The notes beneath the pieces were generated by a model that saw only the letters and a list, made by a program, of their open reading frames with translations, was not told the DNA's origin and made no database searches. Below, one piece after another: positions 33,971 through 46,743 of a DNA stretch of 64,000 nucleotides. A program made the translations under genes and the position numbers. The stretch spans positions 21,790,783 through 21,854,782 of the forward strand of contig OZ020250.1 of assembly GCA_963971285.1 (NCBI GenBank). Direction: 5' to 3'. Position 1 is the stretch's first letter. Every line of letters begins with the position of its first letter. The DNA is from Astropecten irregularis (taxonomy: Eukaryota > Echinodermata > Asteroidea > Paxillosida > Astropectinidae).

Positions 33971-36262
33971 ATAAAAGATACTGTCTTTAATACACATACA
34001 TACATATGTACACGTACCAGTACAATGCTAATATCTCATATACATCCTTAAAAACATGTATATGTATGCAAATGACTGCATAATTACCGTTTTAATGCTA
34101 TACACTTGTACATATTGTCTGTGCATATGAGCAATTGTACTAGATTATATGGCGTATTTCATACAGTATTATTGTCTGTTTGGAATAATTCACCATGAAG
34201 GCTGGCTGATGGAGCAAGTATCTCTCACTTGTCCATATTCCCATGATATGTACACCATAATCCGTACAAGTGCATGTAAACTTCAATCTGGCTTATCATG
34301 TCCCGAGTTACATTAACATGTTTTGACAGCATAATGTAGTTATCATGGATGGATGCCAAATCTTTTTTCTTTTCTTTTTATCCCCCCCTCTTCTTTTGAC
34401 AAACAAGTTTCCCATGAAATCTCACATTTCACTCGAGGGCATTCGCCTGTTATACATGTACATGCATACATGTGCCAATCGAAGACCAGCGACCTGGTCG
34501 CTGTGATTTGAAATGTCTTTCTTTATTCTTCTGCCGAGGCCAGGTCTGAATAATTTGGCCTTGAATTGCATTTTAGAGGACATCTTTTTCCCCCAGGAAG
34601 ATGGGTGCGAAGAGAAATGAAATTATACTTCATTTTTAAAGGGGTATTCAAAAGAGGATCTTGAAAATCGTACAGAGCTCTTAAAATGCAGTGTCTGGCC
34701 ATGAATTGTGGTGTTTGATTGATTGAAAAACGGGGCAAGTGGATCATTTGACCCTGAGGTTGGAGTGCAATTTGGGACAGCAAAGGTACCGTCTCGTCCC
34801 CGTAATCATGAGTTACGCACTTAAATATGAACGAATCGAACCTGCTACCGACATTGCATGTATTAATCAGGACTTTGGAGTCACGGTGAAGGATAACACA
34901 GTGCATATTTCCCCTGAGATGTAGGCCTAGGGAGGGCGAATCCATCACAAAATCGTGGCCTAACTTGACAGAACCAACGACCCTAGTTTCCAGTTAAAAA
35001 GCCAGTAATCTTATGTTCCTCATGTACACACATTGTGCAAGTGAATCACTGTGCAGTACCCAGTAGAGGATGTCTGTAGCCATGTTCAGATGAATGCATG
35101 CATACCCACCATCTTGACTTTAGATTTACTGTGTGTTTTTTGGATGGGCATGGTGGGGAAGTTGAAACCATCACTCCAGGGCAAGATGGCCGATTATCAA
35201 CCCTGCACCTGCTCCAGATGGCGTTCCCCCCACCCCACCCCACCCCGTCCACGACGACAACAAGACAAAATATCATCCTGAGTATTTGTTTGCAGTTTGC
35301 TCTGTGGCAGTATCGAAATGAAATGTCAAGTATTCCGACTTCAAATCAACGAGATTTGCAAGGCGGACAAGAAAATAGTTTGGAAAGGAAACCCAAACTT
35401 GAGATGCAAAGAAAAATCTTGGAAAGGACGTCAAGCTAGATCTTCATCTTTCAGTATGAATTGGGCTTTAATAATAATGATGTCAAATCATATTTAATAT
35501 ATCTTTGGAGCAGAAATTTGAAGTTTTGAAAACCACATATGATATGGGGAGTTGGGTGGACAGCTTACATGATCTAGCCTAGCCTCGCCCAAGTGATTCT
35601 GCCTTTAAGAATATGGCTCCGCGCTTGAGCTATTTATAGAATACGCCCTTAGTTATCGACAGCTATAGTTACCCGGATGTTCGAATATCATAACGTTTAC
35701 GTGTAAGTTAATGGGGCAGCATGCGACTTGTTTGTTCGAACTTCTGAATGTGAACTTCACGAGTGCGGAGCCCTATTGCCAGACATTTTTGTTGTGGATT
35801 CATTTAATAAGTGGAAAACATATGAAAACTTTGTAGAGCCATTGTACAACTACGTGAATTACAAGTCCAAAGGGATGACACATTTCATGTACTTTGTTTT
35901 TAATTTTGTTCTCAGCAAGTCATCATACATGAATATATTACTGTTTGGACGTCTAATCAGAATGGTTGCGTTGGCCTTTCACAAGTACAAGCCGCTGGTC
36001 TGCCAAACAGCTTAGTGAATTATATGTAGTCTTTGAATGCATGCCCGTGCATGTATATAACATTATTAAGGAGAATGTTCTGTGCACATGTGCATGTCTG
36101 GTCGCCGATGAAAACTCATTAAATAGTCCTGTCTGTTACGCTTCCCTGGTAATATCCCATCATTAGTAGACAGGCTATTAGAGAACAAATTGGAAACACT
36201 CACCGTCTGTCCACGAATCCAAAGATAGGGAAGGATAATTAAGGTAGCCTCCCTTGAAATGT
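33971..36262 (+). other. Intron, with a G-quadruplex-like tract at 35226-35246
   Basis: No exon called. The minus strand of 35226-35246 has four runs of at least four G separated by single T (see separate entry). Confidence 0.35.
35226..35246 (-). other. G-quadruplex-forming tract
   Basis: The + strand reads a C6 run then three A-C4 units, so the minus strand has four G runs of four or more with one-base loops, an arrangement known to form very stable quadruplexes. Confidence 0.6.
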
Positions 36263-36443
36263 TAAAAGTAGTATCATACTTTTTGGTTTTTGTCAAAGAA
36301 ATTCAGATTCATGGGCAAAAAAATATCAAAAAAGATACAGTAATAGTCATCTGTGAAATTTCTAGTCCCAATTTTTGAGAGAACAGTGAAAAGTGTCTAC
36401 AATATTTAAAAAAATCTTTTCACAAAATATTTGATCTTCCGAA
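36263..36443. repeat. Dispersed repeat, copy 2 of a pair
   Basis: Same family as 33784-33970: TTTTTGTCAAAGAAATTCAG, TTCATGGGCAAAAAAATATC and GTCATCTGTGAAATTT are shared. Confidence 0.6.
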
Positions 36444-36870
36444 GATGAAAATTGTTTTTGGTCAGTTGGTTTTACTCTTTTCTTGATAAATACAGCATTT
36501 CAGGCAGAAAAATTCTAACGGTATTTTTCTACCATCACCATCTTTATACCCCGTAAGTTATAGGTAAATCTGTGGAGATTTCTGTTTCGGTATGCTACCA
36601 AAGTATGATAGTACTTTTAAATTGTGGAACAGCTATAAATGACAAATTGAAAATATGGTACTGTAGTAGATTTGCAGTAGCACAATGTCAGGACCCAATA
36701 GTTATATTGTGAGTGAGCATTGGATCTGAAAAGAACCACAAGACTTACTGGTTCAGTACAGTTAGTACTTTCTGTCACTAGAAGACTAAAAATTGCCCTT
36801 TTTTTTTAGAAAACGCTTCCTTTGTTTTTAGTGGAAACTTTATGAGGACATGCATGCTTGAATCAACTTA

Positions 36871-36989
36871 GGCCGTGTCCGAAACTGGTTCCCAGAGCTA
36901 TGGCTTTGTCTACAGTCAGCGTGTTCCAATGCATTTACAATGTGCCCAAACCTAGACCTAGCCCTAGGAAACTGGTTTCAGATGCAGCC
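36871..36989. mobile_element. Short PIF/Harbinger-like MITE with TTA target duplication
   Basis: 119 bp between TTA (36868-36870) and TTA (36990-36992). Left end GGCCGTGTCCGAAACTGGTT, right end AACTGGTTTCAGATGCAGCC; these are inverted copies at roughly three quarters of positions. No coding capacity. Confidence 0.6.
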
Positions 36990-38923
36990 TTAGCCTCTCA
37001 CCAGGAAGGTACAAACTGAGGACATCCTTCACTGTGAGGTCCTCAGAGTGTATGCAAGATTGGCTCACAAGCCTCACTTACACATGCATGTATGAGTCCG
37101 TATACTGTTGTCTTCTTTCTTTTTGTCTTCATCGTCGTCAGTGGATGGGTTCTGAATACAGCTTAAGGGCGCTCTTGTCTGGATATAAACATAGACACCA
37201 TACCGTGTGATCGATGCTGCCTATACTTGCTCAGAGCATTCCTCTTTTGTATACACTGCCCTGGACATTTTTTTCTTTGTTAAATAATTAGTTCTTCGGC
37301 TCGTTGATGTTCTGATCGGGCAGGAAATGATGGTATAATTGCCCATCAGGCTGAGACGACATTCCGGTATGTTCCTGATACATACATGCAATTATCCCTG
37401 AACAATGCGGGGGCGGAATTTTACATTTTTAATTTTTATTTTCATTTATCATTGATATCTTTGTGTGTGTGTGTGGTTTGTTTGGTTGGTCTCAAAGGAG
37501 TGGGTGTTGGTATTGCTTGGGGGGGATGGTTGAGGGTGGGTGGGGGGATGTTGAGATGGGTCTGCGTCTGCAATACATGCCCAGGTACTGTATGTACTTG
37601 TTCAGGGCATATTTAGCGTGGGCTCATCGTACGGACATTGACTTCATCCGTGGCTGGGCATATGTTTGTGTCTCGGTGGTGCCAGGGTATCTCTCGTGGG
37701 TAGGCTGGAAAGAATTCATCACCAGAACATCCCATGGAAACCACGGAAACCACCTGCCTGAGATGTAGGGAGTGCTGGGAGAACATAGGTCGGAGGTCAG
37801 AGGTCATGAAATGAAATCACTTCGCGTTAACGAACACACGTTTACAGGTGTCTGCAATACCAAGGGATGAGTGTCACTTTTATAGGACATACAAGACAGA
37901 AATAAAGCTGACACAAGATACACATCTAGCCCCGAGACAAAAAATTGATGAAAATGTCACTCTTCTTCATGTTCTTGTAGCGATGGCAGGACAGCGAGGT
38001 ATACCGGTCGTTGTTATGATAACCGGGTTTAAATCTACACGGCTTATACAACGTCGCGAGCTAGGACGAGGAATTCTCGCAAGTTCCATGGCTCGGCTAA
38101 ACAGTATCCATTACAACGGTATTTTTCTTCCTCACTGAATTATGCAAATAGCTCAGGGGAGTCCTGCTTACACAAAAAAAAGTTGGCTTCTTGTCACGTG
38201 GGGATTACGCGTACGTGTCCGGATAGTGATCTGTGAAGACTGAGGGAGGACTGGTAAGCATACATATCAGGTGATTTGTTGTTGTGCAGCGACAGACATC
38301 TAAGTTTTTGTTGTTTTTTTCCCTATTTTTTGCATAGAGTTTGTCGGGTTTTACATTTCAGTGAGTTGTTGACTCAAATCCATGACTTGGACCTAAGTCT
38401 GACTCAAGTCATATTTTTTTGTCCATTGTGTCTTGCCTTGACTTAACCATCCTTGTTTTGTCTGAATTTACAACTTTCACTAAGAATACAAAAAACTGAA
38501 GTCAGTGTGAAAATATGACCCGGTTCCAACAATGATGTGACATGTGACATTTGTTTTGCTTAAAACATTTTCATGGTCGTCGTCTTTTAACAATCCATTC
38601 TTAAATACAAAACAAGTAATGGTTTTTTTTAATGCACCCATTCATCGGATTGAACTGTTGTTAGCTTTTTATAATGCAATTACACAAAACATACATTTGG
38701 ATTGGCGATGAGCTTTGACGAGAAAGATGACTTCATTGTCAGAATCTGCAAGCGTGGGATGTGGTTAATATTTAATCAGTAAAAGGGCAAGGCTACATGT
38801 TCCAATGTGAAGGGCGCTTTACTAAAAAAAAAATGTAATCTAAATGTCGAGGAAGATATTTGAAGGAACGTCAAGGTCATGACCAGGTCAAGGCAGGATA
38901 AGAATGGAAGTAAAGACTTCTGG
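36990..38923 (+). other. Intron, no gene recognised
   Basis: A G-rich stretch at about 37518-37560 and a GT run near 37461. No exon supported. Confidence 0.35.
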
Positions 38924-38946
38924 ATTAGGGTTAGGGTTAGGTTAGG
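38924..38946 (+). repeat. Interstitial telomere-like TTAGGG tract
   Basis: ATTAGGGTTAGGGTTAGG then TTAGG: about three to four TTAGGG units, bracketed by CTTCTGGAT on the left and CTTCTGGATC on the right. A short interstitial telomere-type repeat about 90 bp from a hexamer-bearing foldback element. Confidence 0.7.
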
Positions 38947-39028
38947 CTTCTGGATCCTAAAATTTCATTGCAAGGCAGACTGGGTAGTGAGGCTTACACA
39001 TTGTGTAAATGTAGTTTCATTCCTTACC

Positions 39029-39052
39029 ATGGGGTTTACGAAACAGTGGCTT

Positions 39053-39101
<49 letters not shown>

Positions 39102-39309
39102 TGCTCCAGCTTTGTCATCCATGTGCTGAAAGTATAATGTAGGTTGTGGTTTTTCATTGAAGCTGAAGCTCTGCTTTCCTTTTCAAACTAGAGAATCTAC
39201 TTCAGAACCGCAGCCAAAAGCCTCTATTTTGATACCCGTTATTTTAGAATGGATTCATGAAATGGAGATGGAGCCTAAGCCCGAGCCTCCGTTTTGTAAA
39301 CGCCCCATG
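39029..39309. mobile_element. Foldback element with GGCTCA hexamer arms (copy 1)
   Basis: Begins CATGGGGTTTACGAAAC and ends GTAAACGCCCCATG; the left arm contains eight or so GGCTCA units (about 39053-39101) and the right arm GAGCCTAAGCCCGAGCC. The centre (TTGTGGTTTTTCATTGAAGC, GAACCGCAGCCAAAAGCC) is shared with 42524-42769. The hexamer array is therefore one arm of an inverted repeat and not an isolated microsatellite. Confidence 0.75.
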
Positions 39310-39884
39310 ACTCAGTTTGGGCCTTAAATCGTGCATATTGTGTGCCTCTGTACACAAGAATAGCACGTTTCATTAATGTCACCAGGGCACGATAGAAAAT
39401 GCACCTGGAGTCAACTGCCTGACGGTTTTTAGTCTCCTCTCAAGAACGGAGAGTTGCCGAACAGCCATCATCAGTGCTCAACAAACAGTCAGTTCATTGG
39501 CAACGTGCATGGTCACACACGTGCAGCAAGTCACATCCAGCATCTACTTCTTGAATCAAGTCTAATCGTCCAACAAACTAGAGGGCACTTGACTCATGTG
39601 AAATCACACGGTTTTTTTCCATCAGTGCAATGTTTGTGCAAGAGGAACTGCTACCATAGAAAGAGATGGAAAACAAACAGAAAGGGATCCAAAATGCTAT
39701 TTTTGTACGTTATTATTGAACGGTTTGTCACCTCCCTTTAAAAATGAAATCAAATATTAGGGCAACATTACCATCTGTGGATTTTGACATTTGATTCTGG
39801 AGGTTATTTCATCATGTGAACAAAGTCATGCTGGCATATCTTTTCAGGATTATACTACAAGAGAAACTGACTGAATTTAAAGTC

Positions 39885-40037
39885 ATTGAAAAGTGAACAA
39901 AGAAAAATTGACTGGAGCTGGATTAGAACCAGCGACCTCCTGAATACTGCACAGGCGCTCTACCAAATGAACTATCCAGCCCTGGGGCTCCGCTTCGAAT
40001 CCCACTCCAGTCAATTTTTCTTTGTTCACTTTTCAAT
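39885..40037. repeat. tRNA-like foldback element (copy 2) with perfect 33-bp inverted ends
   Basis: 39885-39917 and 40005-40037 are perfect reverse complements. Inside is the tRNA-like block on the minus strand (GGATTAGAACCAGCGACCTC, GGCGCTCTACCAAATGAACT), while the right arm carries a second B-box-like TTCGAATCCC on the + strand. It looks like a copy of the 20389 element whose tail was duplicated in inverted orientation. Confidence 0.8.
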
Positions 40038-42523
40038 AAGTTGGTATAAAGTTTGGGACGAAATCTTGAGACTTGAGGAAATTGAGATGTGTGTGCCAGA
40101 CCGTAACTAATTAGCACAAAATCTTGAGCATATATTGTGTGCAAAATCTTGGACAGTTCATGCAAAGATTATGTCAATTCAGATTCTGTGCGTACAGTAG
40201 AATGTGATTCGCCAATACCTCCCCCATCAGAAAATGTTGAAATGCCTCCCTCCCACACGCCGTAATTTTCCATTTTCCGATTCTCCAAATTCTCTCTTTC
40301 GGTCTTTCCTGAATTCACCACGGTACGTCTCAACTGTCGTACACAGCAGCTCAGTTGGATGAGCCAGTTTCCCAGCTGCGCAAATATCACCCGCTCGGCT
40401 TGCAATATCCATTTTTAGTCCGACACCCTGTATCTACTTGTGCACTGTGCACGAACAGATGTTCAGACAGTCAAGCCAGACTTAAGAAGTCGGCCAAGCA
40501 ACCAACCAGGCAGACAGTTTATTAATAACACCGGGAAATGGGAAAACAAAGTTGGAAATGTCCCACATTTGAACGTGATGGAGAGCAGGGATGAGTCCTA
40601 ACCAACGGTTCATTACCGCTGTCTCATTTGAAAGACCTTCTTTATCCATTTATTCAATTTTGAAGAATACAAGAGAGAAAGAACTCATTTGTAGTTCGTC
40701 AAATTGCTGAAATCTTTACTCTGTGTTTCGTGCCTGGAATCAGCCGAGTTGAAAGGTTCATGTGTTAAGGGGAAAGACGTGATCATCATTTAATAAAATG
40801 CATACTTACTTTCACCTGGCTCTCGGAAAGCATAAAAAGTCATGATTTCGAATCCCCAAAAAACAGCGTTGATAAATGAATTTGACAAGGCACTCATTTT
40901 TCTCAGGCCATCTTCAAATATTTTGAAAGGGTACACACCACAGATTGTTCTGGTATTTATTTTATTTTTCTTGGTTCCTCCGTTAATACCGTGAAGAGAC
41001 ATTTATACATACTTGCATGCATATGCATGACATCGGATGCGTTGCATGACATTGCATACGTCAGTTGACATCACATCTGGCAGCCGCAGGGAAGGCTGAA
41101 TTACACTTTCCATATACCGGTAGATTTACTACGGGACATAATGACACAGGCCCCAGTGCTTCCATTATTATTGCTTCATGATTTATCGTCATTCCAATCC
41201 AAACTACTACTGTATTTTATTTTTTCATCTCCGATTATAAGTGATGCGTTAAGTTATTTGTATCATGCCTCTATTAAAGCAGCGCTGGACATTAATGTTG
41301 CAATGAATTGAATGCGTAAATCAAACTTTGTTTCCAAATTGGAAACATGTTTAGCTCTTGTGATTTTGAACGTGACTATTTTTCACCTATGAAAGTTATT
41401 GGTTTACTTTCTGTGATTGTAATGTAAATAAATAGTGTCGATAAGGAAAAGAGTTGTACCAGTGACGGGGCCATTTATTGAAGAGCAAAGATTGTAGTCT
41501 GTATATAAAGTATACGTGCATTGGGTACAGGATAAGAAATAAACAATGATGACCCTTGTCCGCAAATCCATACCAACATGGTTAAAACTCTCCAGCCTTT
41601 GAAACGACTGGCCGCAAACGGATGCGCCGAAATTACCCAGCAGAACCCCCACGGTCAGATATCAGTGAAAAATGGTTTAGGATGACTCAGTCTCGGAGCC
41701 TGCCCGGAGTGTGCGGGGGCGTTTTCCTTCCCTGGTACTTCGCCCTGCTCGGAAGAGAAAGCATTGAGAGAGTACAGAGGGGGGGGGGGGGGGTTTGCTC
41801 CGTGCCAAAAATAGACGGCCTTCTCACGAACCTCTGAAACCAGAACCTGGATGTAGGGTTTTAAGATGCGCACATGGGGTGTTTGCCGTCTGTTTAAACT
41901 TGGGGCCCCAGAAATAGATCGATGAAAAGCCAATGCACGCTCTGGCATGCTTAATGACCAGATTGGAGAGATGAGGTTTTTTTTTCTTTCAAATGATTTA
42001 TTTTTAACTGTCAACAAAAAGCTGTTGGATTGAGCGTTATACAAAGATAGTTTGGCCACAGTGTTTTATGCCATGAACTCTCCATCCTATTGATATAAAC
42101 TATTTTCTTCACAGGAAAAAATAATTGTGAATTTTTTGGCAAATTCTGTTGCACATTTTAGGTTTTGCAAAGAAGCTTTGTCAAGTTAAAAAAACCCATC
42201 TCATGTCTGAAAATATACTTGTCGACACTCGACATGCAAACAAATTGTACTACCGGTAAGTTGTCCTCCTCATTTGACCGAGATAACTCCTCTTCATTTG
42301 AGAGATGTTCTGCCACCCACCGTGGGAAATATTAGATTTCTGATCATGCACGTATTAAAGTCTTATAATTATTATTAAATGCCATCATCAGTCAGCTGCT
42401 GTGAGGTTGGTAGCAGAGGGCTCTGGCACAGCTAATTTAAGATACTGAGGATAGATAACTCCATGGATTGTATTGGTCCAAGCCCAGCTTGCAACCTTTC
42501 ATAATGGACCCCGTTGAAGATAG
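40038..42523 (+). other. Intron, no gene recognised
   Basis: G run near 41779-41793. No exon supported in either strand. Confidence 0.35.
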
Positions 42524-42769
42524 CAGGGGCCTTTCTCAAAGTTTGGCTCCGGCTCAGGCTCCGGCTTCGTCTCTGTAATCCATATGCTGAAAATATAGGT
42601 TGTGGTTTTTCATTGAAGCTGAAGCTCTGTTTTCTTTTTCAAACTACAGAAATACTTCCGAACCGCAACCAAAAGCCTCTTTTTTGATACCCATAATTTT
42701 AAAATAGATTCACGAAATTGAGCTGGAGCCGGAGCCGAAGCCGAAGCCGAGCTTTGAGAAAGGCCCCTG
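42524..42769. mobile_element. Foldback element with GGCTCC hexamer arms (copy 2)
   Basis: Begins CAGGGGCCTTTCTCAAAG and ends CTTTGAGAAAGGCCCCTG. The arms carry GGCTCCGGCTCAGGCTCC and GGAGCCGGAGCCGAAGCC. The centre is the same as in copy 1 (39029), in the same orientation, but the outermost termini differ completely while remaining self-complementary. Confidence 0.8.
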
Positions 42770-45332
42770 GCCTATGGGATTTTGTGTACACAAATTTGAG
42801 CGTAAACTGTCCCATAGTACAATTCTCATATTCACTCTGCACATTTCCCATCTATCTACGAAATGGATTTATTGTTTGGCTCTTGTTATTTTGTTTGGGG
42901 GAAGAGAGCTTACATTCCAGTCATCTAGATTTTGGTTCAAATTGCATCTTGTAAAACTATTCCTGTGAAAATTTTGTCAAATTTGCCATTTGTGGGTCCT
43001 GAGCAGAACTGGTTTCTCATTATTTTCTAAAGGATGCTTTATCTGTTACCAGGTCCCTCCTGATGGAGTTTTACCGCAAAATACATTACACATTGTGACC
43101 TAAACCTTCAGAACCCACATCCAAAATGTCAACTATTGTACTGCAAATGTTACGCGTTCGTGTACATAAACTATACATACACAAATAACTCCATCCATCT
43201 GGCCTTCATTTGCCCAGAAATTTAATGGAAAGAAGATTACCATTTGGTTATTGCATGTAAATTTGTCGTTGACTCGAATCACTCGGCCCTCCCAGCCATT
43301 TACAAGGAGTCCTCTACTCAATTGTCACAGCTAGGGCAGGCAATACAATTTGAAAAATAAAACGGGTTAAAAGAAAAAAAGCAAGAAAACTGAGGGCTGT
43401 TTCTCATGTTATCGTGGCGCTACCTCTGAGCCTACAGTCCCGGTATTTTATGAAAACAAAATCGCCAGCGCACGTTGCTTGCTTGCAACCCGTAGGGCTT
43501 ACATGTGCAAAAATCGCAATTAAGTTACTTTCGCGGAGTACGGCGTAGGTTTTCCTCGCGCAGCACTGCCCGATTGCCACATATTGACACGACGCAGGTC
43601 ATCTCATCGGTGCTGACGCCAACTACGGCTTCGGGCTGAGCCCAGCGGCTGTCGGCACGCTGAATTTCAGAGGTTTGTTTTAGAGTCAGGTGTGTCACTT
43701 GTGGGTTTTAGGGGTTTTGTGGCTTGGTTTGTCCCCACTGTTTTAGTTATTTCTGGCACTGTAAATTTACTTCTTTATATCATAGTACATGTATTACGTT
43801 AGCTGAGCATATGGCAATTAAGGGTAATAAAGAATTGGTAAGATCGAAACAATTTGTGCTTACCGGTAATTTCTATTGGAAAGTGTGAAATATTTTTAAG
43901 TTAACCCAGGTTATATCAAATCGCTCCATACTGCTCATTAAGCAAAAATAATTACCTGAAATATACAATGCTTGGAGTTAGAAAGGCCTAACATTCCCAA
44001 TTGAGAAAGATCTTGCAACGAACATAACATCAGGCGCTCCTAAAACTCTGGGCATTTGTAAAGTTCATGGAATAGAACTGATATTTCTGTAAATGTATCT
44101 GTCTGAAATGCTGTCATTTTCAAGAAATCTACATTTGAAAACTTAAACTCCTTATCATCCAAACCTCTCTCATTTATCTAGCCGAAATTGTTCTTGGTCC
44201 TAAAAATAATATTTTCGTCAAATTATTACAACAACCTGAAACATTGAAAATTCACTCATGTAAGAAGACTCGCTTTTTGTCATTTTCCTAAATCACAGAC
44301 ATCATAATGTCGGCATCCTCCCTTTTTTAGCAGGGAGGGAGGGAGTATCTGGTTGGGGATTTTGGCTTGACACGTGCCACATACCCCCCGCTCAACTCTG
44401 ATTGAAAGTGTTGTGTTCCTGCTCCTCACTGGCAGAGACAGGAGGCGGCAAAAGATGTTGACATCTTCGCAAATTAGGATGGACGGTAAATTGAACCATC
44501 GCTAGTTTTGTCACGTCCCTTCTCGCCCTCCCCTCCCCCCCTAGTCAGATCAGGTGTCCGACGTAAAGGGATGTTGAACCTCGGCCCTGTTCCTGGCTAG
44601 GGTGCCCTATTGACTGGGATTGTTCGGACGACAGGGATGAAAATTAAGGCAATGCGAAATCCGTCCACTGGCATTTTGACTTTTCCCAGAAATTCTCATC
44701 AGATCAAAGGGGATCTTCGTCTCTATACATGTATTTGAAAGAAGAAGAATATTAATGCAAGACGATGCTGACTCATTGCATTCAACATTTTAGATGATAA
44801 CAAAACATACATGTATTTAATCAAATTGAAAATGTGTACCATCTTAACTTGGACAAAAATACACCAAACAGCACTAGAAAGCCATTTATACAAACAAAAT
44901 GACAAATTATTCTTTACCCAAACAAAAAATAATCCGTACAAAAATAATCCATGGGCTATTTTTGAACAAATGAGTCTCGAGGGCAGATTTGAATTCAGAA
45001 ATAGATCGGAGACAGTGTAACTGTCTAAGAAGTCTGATCTACCTGCCACTAAGAAGTCCGATCCACCTGCCACAGCCCAATATGGGCAAAGAAGACATCT
45101 CCCTAAAGAATTGCAGTAATATGAGGATTAAGAAACCAAAGAAGATTGAGATTACAAACCTCTGCATTTAATCTACATGTTAATGACGTAGGATTACAAT
45201 CAAGATGTTATCTAGATGAATGAAGGAGATCATGGACGTATACTGAAAGCTGTTTGTCAGTACTAGGGATGTTGGAGCCCCTCCCCCAAATCATGACTAT
45301 TATGATAAAGATAATTTATCTAAAATTGCATA
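42770..45332 (+). other. Intron with a CpG-rich island at about 43.44-43.66 kb
   Basis: 43440-43660 is rich in CG (TTTCGCGGAGTACGGCGTAG, CTCGCGCAGCACTGCCCG) unlike its flanks and might be regulatory. A 24-bp direct duplication (AAGAAGTCTGATCTACCTGC-like) lies at about 45027-45075. No exon called. Confidence 0.35.
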
Positions 45333-45582
45333 TTAGGGAGACACTTAAGCGTCTAAAAGTGAACATTTGGGAGACATCGGGACTTAGGGAGACCGTTTTC
45401 GATGTCTCCCTAAGGTACCAGCAACCTTTTAAAGACATATTTTTATTGTCCACATTTTAATAGAAGACACAGAATGCTCTCAATATGAACATATGTCAAT
45501 TTCAAGTTCATTGGTTTGGAGGATGTTTAGAAATAGGTAAGTAAAGTTTGTGCACGACCCTATGGGCAAGTCTCCCTAAGGT
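45333..45582. repeat. Dispersed repeat with GGGAGACAT inverted motifs, copy 1
   Basis: Contains several GTCTCCCTAAG / TTAGGGAGAC units in both orientations and the block AGGTAAGTAAAGTTTGTGCA. That block and its flank (CAATTTCAAGTTCATTGGTT) appear inverted at 51769-51981. Confidence 0.65.
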
Positions 45583-46743
45583 CCCATCCTCGGTTATAGT
45601 AATACATTGTACATGTAACTGTACATGTTTTGATAAAAAAGCCACAATTTTGTAAACTTGTGGACTGAAATAATCACTTTATTTCTTGCTAGAAATCCCA
45701 GCTGAACCAAACTTTGTAAACTAATCCTATAGCATTAATATATGCGCATAATTGTATGGCTGCAGCATGTTTCCTCGTACTATAAAACCTGGTAATCCGC
45801 ATATCCTGTTCAACACTCTGGGAACCGGTTACCTGTCATTGTTTGCGCCACTGCTAGGAGAGCAGAAAGTACTTTTAAAAAGTGCAACAATATTGTGTCA
45901 TTGTGTGAATTTTATGTATGGATTCTTTCATGGTTTTTCGTCAACAGCATTTCATGTTTGACCTTAGGTATCCCGTGCCATTAATTATTGGCAATGTAAC
46001 CATTAGTTCCAAAAAAGCATCCCATGTGCTGAACGGTCGCTCAAAAGCTTTTGTCGTTCGTTTTTATGTTTGGACGAGGAAACGTCAACATAATACCATC
46101 GGATCTTCTCAGAACCACACACTCTCACAGAAGCAAATCTATCCTCTTTTGGAGAAACTTTTTATTGATATATTTATGGCTTTTTTTTTTCAAACTTGTG
46201 AAATAGGCCAATCCTTTATAGTTATAAGGTATGCGCTGTGAAATTAGCTCCTTGTCAAGAAAGTTTTGTTTTTCGGGCCTCATGCTGCCTTTGACAGCCT
46301 GTTTAGACAGCCTGTACTACATTATGCAGGCACCCATAGGCCATTGAGATGCCCTAGGGACTTAAGAAAACATGCATCCCTCAATTTGCTATTCAAAAGG
46401 CATGACTATCAAAGCCCCCCTCCTCCCCCTAATACTATCCTTGGTGCATCCTTGAAGTCCTAAAGGTCTTGGCTTTTGTTTGTTCTCCTGGGTTTCGGAC
46501 TTCCTCCCCAGCATGGATCTTTGCCTTGACTGAGGACGCCACTTGAAGCTCCAGAAATGAGAGATCCAAAAAAATTGCAGGAGTGGGGGTTGGCTCCGCT
46601 TCTGGGCTATGTATGCAGACTCGATAATAGGCCGGTGATTGTGTTTTTTTAACCGGCGAGGGCGCTATAACAATGTCATCTTTGTGGATGTGCTAAAAAG
46701 GTCAGATTAATGTCTTTATCTGAATTGATGATTTTGCTTGCAG
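45583..46743 (+). other. Intron, no gene recognised
   Basis: No exon supported. Near 46690-46735 the sequence GGTCAGATTAATGTCTTTATCTG has homeodomain and GATA-like motifs. Confidence 0.3.
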
